Below are positions 61,611 to 64,000 of a DNA stretch of 64,000 bases, one piece after another. The position numbers and the translations under genes are program-made. Under the pieces are notes generated by a model. It had not been told where the DNA came from and did not search any database. It saw nothing but the letters and a program-made list of their open reading frames with translations. The stretch comes from Shewanella sp. AS1 (GTDB lineage Bacteria > Pseudomonadota > Gammaproteobacteria > Enterobacterales > Shewanellaceae). How positions within the stretch are numbered: position 1 is the stretch's first letter; each line of letters starts with the position of its first letter. The stretch lies in NCBI RefSeq assembly GCF_021412565.1, contig NZ_JAKCLJ010000006.1:171767-235766 (forward strand). Reading direction: 5' to 3'.

Positions 61611-62288
61611 TTAGATCTCGACCTGTTGTTGTGTCACCATCTCACGAATGGAGTCAGCGGCATCGAGTATATGTGTCTTAAGTAATGCCGTGGCCTTTTC
61701 GGCGTTTCGTTGTCGGCAATACTCAAGCAATTCCCTATGATCATGGGCCGCTCTGGGTATGCTACCCAGTAACAGCAAATGCAAACGAATATATCGGTCG
61801 CAATTGGTATTTAGCCCTTTTACCATCTCTAATGTGTGCGGGCGATTTGCGGCCTGGTATAAACAGGTGTGGAACTGTGTATTGAGTTTACTCCAGGTGC
61901 TAATGGCTTGACTGTCTTCAAAGGCATTTTCTAAATCGGATAGATGCGATTCGGCTTGTGCTATCACGGCATCAGTCATATTTCTAATGGCTTTAGATAA
62001 CAGATCAGTTTCAATTAACGCGCGTAATTCGAATAACTCAGTTACCTGTTTAGCAGATAAAGGCGCAACACTTGCCCCCTTATGTGCTTCGAATTTTACC
62101 AGCCCTTCGGCTTCAAGCTGAACCAGTGCTTCCCTTAACGGGATACGGCTAACATTGAGAGAGTCAGCTAATGCGCTCTGTCTTAATGCTTCCCCGGCAC
62201 CTAATTCCCCCGAAAGTATCTTTTCTCTAAGCTTTGCGACGACAACCTGAGTACGTGTGATATGCTTATTTGTTCTTATTTGACTCAT
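61611..62288 (-). CDS. GntR-family regulator with FCD domain
   Basis: 225 residues. N-terminal winged helix typical of GntR (REKILSGELGAGEALRQSALADSLNVSRIPLREALVQLEAEGLV; key part LADSLNVSRIPLREAL, about 30-75) and an all-helical C-terminal FCD domain (about 85-215) that binds small organic acids in relatives. Same strand as and 85 bases upstream of the ketoacyl synthase gene, so it may regulate it. Upstream DNA is AT-rich. Confidence 0.88.
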   Translation of the reverse strand: MSQIRTNKHITRTQVVVAKLREKILSGELGAGEALRQSALADSLNVSRIPLREALVQLEAEGLVKFEAHKGASVAPLSAKQVTELFELRALIETDLLSKAIRNMTDAVIAQAESHLSDLENAFEDSQAISTWSKLNTQFHTCLYQAANRPHTLEMVKGLNTNCDRYIRLHLLLLGSIPRAAHDHRELLEYCRQRNAEKATALLKTHILDAADSIREMVTQQQVEI

Positions 62289-62480
62289 GGTTCCAGTATT
62301 AATTGCTGTAATGCGGCATAAGCTGATTAAGAGTACAGTTTATAGCGTTATAAATAAAGGAAAACTAGGGTTTCCTCTCCTAAACGAATCGTTGAGCAAG
62401 TTTTTTGGCAAGGCCGATGGCACTTAATTAGTAATAAGTATCTTAAGATTAGGATAAATTTTTGCCAAGGAGTACAGCTG

Positions 62481-62498
62481 ATGAGCATGATCAGATGA
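62481..62498 (+). CDS. Five-codon leader peptide coupled to the glycosylase gene
   Basis: ATG AGC ATG ATC AGA TGA (MSMIR). AAGGAG (62467-62472) lies 8 bases before its ATG, an optimal ribosome site. Its stop overlaps the following gene's start as ATGA (62495-62498), so the leader would deliver ribosomes to that gene. Confidence 0.5.
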   Translation: MSMIR

Positions 62499-63079
62499 CA
62501 GCATTAACACAACTGATAACGCAGATTAGGGCATGTCGGCACTGCGAGGCTGAACTGCCTGAGGATGTACACCCCATTATCCAGGCGTCATCGTCTGCCA
62601 AAATCTTAATTGCAGGACTGGCACCGGGGGCGGCGGCTAATCGCAGCGGCTTGCCCTTTGACGATGCCAGTGGCGACAGATTACGGGAGTGGTTGGGCGT
62701 GACGCGCCAGCAGTTTTATGATCCCAGGCTATTTGCCATTTTACCTATGGCTTTTTGTTATCCTGGTCGAGGAGCAAGTGGTGATCTCCCTCCACCTAAG
62801 ATCTGCGCCGACAAATGGCGTCGGGCGTTGCTTGAACAGTTACCTCATATCGAGTTAACTCTGCCAATAGGCCAGTATGCTCAGCAATATCATTTTAATG
62901 ACAACAATACAGTGACTGCGCGAGTGAGCAGTTGGCAAGCTTATGGGGGGCAGATAATGCCTTTGCCTCATCCGAGCCCGCGGAATAATATCTGGTTGAA
63001 GCGTCATCCCTGGTTTGTAAAAACCTTGCTACCTGAATTAAAGCAACGTGTAGCCAGCATTATAACGCCAGTTATTTAG
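62495..63079 (+). CDS. Uracil-DNA glycosylase family protein
   Basis: 194 residues. CRHCEAELPEDVHPIIQA, ILIAGLAPGAAANRSGLPFDDASGDRLREWLG (GLAPG motif I with the catalytic region) and MPLPHPSPRNNIWLKRHPWF (motif HPSPRN) fit the uracil-DNA glycosylase-like family (close to the HPSxRN groups). One Cys pair (CRHC) is at the N-terminus; a full four-Cys iron-sulfur set is not obvious. Starts at the ATG overlapping the leader stop; a TTG 33 bases upstream is the alternative. Confidence 0.83.
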   Translation: MTALTQLITQIRACRHCEAELPEDVHPIIQASSSAKILIAGLAPGAAANRSGLPFDDASGDRLREWLGVTRQQFYDPRLFAILPMAFCYPGRGASGDLPPPKICADKWRRALLEQLPHIELTLPIGQYAQQYHFNDNNTVTARVSSWQAYGGQIMPLPHPSPRNNIWLKRHPWFVKTLLPELKQRVASIITPVI

Positions 63080-63209
63080 ACGGACGCATAGGCGAATCTG
63101 GGGTTATGCAGACATCTTAGAAAGTGATCATTTGCGGTGCATTTTTTTGTTAAGGGTGTGATAATAGCGTCAATTTTATTGGGTTAACCTTTTCTTGAGG
63201 TGATTTTCT

Positions 63210-63761
63210 GTGAAATCGGCAGTGTTCCTGGATCGTGATGGTGTCATTAATATTGACCATGGTTATGTACATCAAGTGGATGATTTTGAGTACGTTGAAG
63301 GCGTATTCGAAGCTTGTGCTGCGCTCAAACAGATGGGGTATAAGCTGGTTGTGGTCACCAATCAGTCAGGGATCGCCCGCGGGTTATATACCGAAGATCA
63401 GTTTCATACACTGACGGAATGGATGGATTGGAACTTTGCCGACAAGGGCGTCGATCTCGACGGTATCTATTACTGTCCTCACCACAGTGAGAAAGGAATA
63501 GGTGAATACAAGGTCGACTGTGATTGCCGTAAACCCAAACCTGGAATGATAGTTAGTGCGGCTAAGTTTTTGAAAATTGATCTCGCCAAGTCTGTCATGG
63601 TGGGTGACAAGCGTGATGATATGCTTGCTGCTCAGGCAGCAGGGATCCCAACCCGTATTTTGGTTCGCACCGGAAAAGAGATCACCTCAGATGCAATCGA
63701 GGTAGCCACGGTAGTCTTAGATTCTATTGCCGATGTGCCTGCCTATTTGAAGTCGATCTAA
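63210..63761 (+). CDS. gmhB: D-glycero-beta-D-manno-heptose 1,7-bisphosphate 7-phosphatase
   Basis: 183-residue HAD phosphatase of ADP-heptose synthesis for the lipopolysaccharide core. HAD motif [10 protein letters not shown] with Asp8 and Asp10, motif [13 protein letters not shown], the GmhB-specific zinc loop [21 protein letters not shown] (its Cys/His ligands), and motif [14 protein letters not shown]. Start is GTG, preceded by GAGG. It stands just upstream of an rRNA operon, a common gammaproteobacterial arrangement. Confidence 0.95.
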   Translation: MKSAVFLDRDGVINIDHGYVHQVDDFEYVEGVFEACAALKQMGYKLVVVTNQSGIARGLYTEDQFHTLTEWMDWNFADKGVDLDGIYYCPHHSEKGIGEYKVDCDCRKPKPGMIVSAAKFLKIDLAKSVMVGDKRDDMLAAQAAGIPTRILVRTGKEITSDAIEVATVVLDSIADVPAYLKSI

Positions 63762-63852
63762 CACAAAACAAAGTAATATGGCGCATTATTGAACGCTTTG
63801 TTCGATAATTAGGCTGTTGAGCTTGTTTTGCTGTTTTATCGTTTAAAATGGC

Positions 63853-63880
63853 TTGACGCATCTCTTTGCGTGAGTAGAAT
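63853..63880 (+). promoter_or_regulatory. rRNA operon P1-type promoter
   Basis: TTGACG (63853-63858) and TAGAAT (63875-63880) with a 16-base spacer and a GC-rich discriminator (ACGCAGCCC). The 40 bases upstream are AT-rich (TTTTATCGTTTAAAATGG), fitting an UP element. Confidence 0.8.
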
Positions 63881-64000
63881 ACGCAGCCCTAAGCCGAGAC
63901 CAAGCGTCTAACGGCAGCATCGAAAGATGCACTGCTCTTTAACAACATATCAAGTAATCTGTGTGGACACTCACAGGTGTTGAGAAATCGAAAACGATTT
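63881..64000 (+). other. rRNA operon leader with boxA, cut by the window edge
   Basis: The antitermination element TGCTCTTTAACA (63933-63944) matches rrn boxA. The following bases (CAAGTAATCTGTGTGGACAC) are the usual lead-in to 16S rRNA in Shewanella and related genera. The 16S gene itself should start just past the window. Confidence 0.8.

Overview
This is chromosomal DNA of a gammaproteobacterium, most likely Shewanella. Gene content and order support this: a cysK / RDD / cysZ / smc / zipA / ligA cluster, a DUF4212 plus sodium:solute symporter plus CBS/DUF294 plus exonuclease cluster, gmhB just ahead of an rRNA operon leader, and a large TonB-dependent receptor. No database was searched; names come from recognisable motifs, domain order and gene context.

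Left host part (1-17301): a TonB-dependent receptor (minus), a SAM O-methyltransferase (minus), cysK (minus), an RDD membrane protein (plus), cysZ (minus), then smc, zipA, ligA, a DUF2919 protein, a YeeZ-like Rossmann protein and a DsbA-type thiol oxidase (all plus). The dsbA-like gene is cut after about 162 codons by a prophage.

Middle (17302-54625): a 37.3-kb Mu-like transposable prophage, bounded by TGTA...TACA termini with three transposase-site repeats at each end (L1-L3, R1-R3). Order follows Mu: XRE-type repressor (minus) facing a Ner-like gene, MuA transposase, MuB ATPase, small early genes, GemA, a Mor/C-like activator, an antirepressor module, lysis genes, terminase, portal (DUF935), MuF-like head protein, gpG, protease/scaffold, gpT major head protein, then a siphovirus-type tail (tail tube, frameshifted chaperone pair, tape measure, tail-tip proteins, very large J/fibre protein with S74 chaperone) and a few accessory genes. 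The head is Mu-like and the tail lambda-like, as in other transposable siphophages.

The prophage appears tightly regulated. A dyad sits inside a consensus early promoter between repressor and ner. A C4-type antisense RNA with two target-complementary segments precedes a KilA-N antirepressor. A 19-bp motif occurs three times, upstream of the lysis, protease/head and tail-tip modules, matching the positions of Mu late promoters Plys, PI and PP. A textbook -1 frameshift signal (A AAA AAC, 8-nt spacer, 9-bp hairpin) joins the tail chaperones.

Right host part (54626-64000): DUF4212/symporter pair, cNMP-CBS-DUF294 protein, DnaQ-like exonuclease, an LRAT/NlpC-like protein, ketoacyl-ACP synthase III and a GntR/FCD regulator (both minus), a uracil-DNA-glycosylase-family protein, gmhB, and an rrn promoter with boxA leader at the edge. 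The 3' half of dsbA is not here and the two flanks lack a matching 5-bp target duplication, so DNA was probably deleted or rearranged at this prophage.
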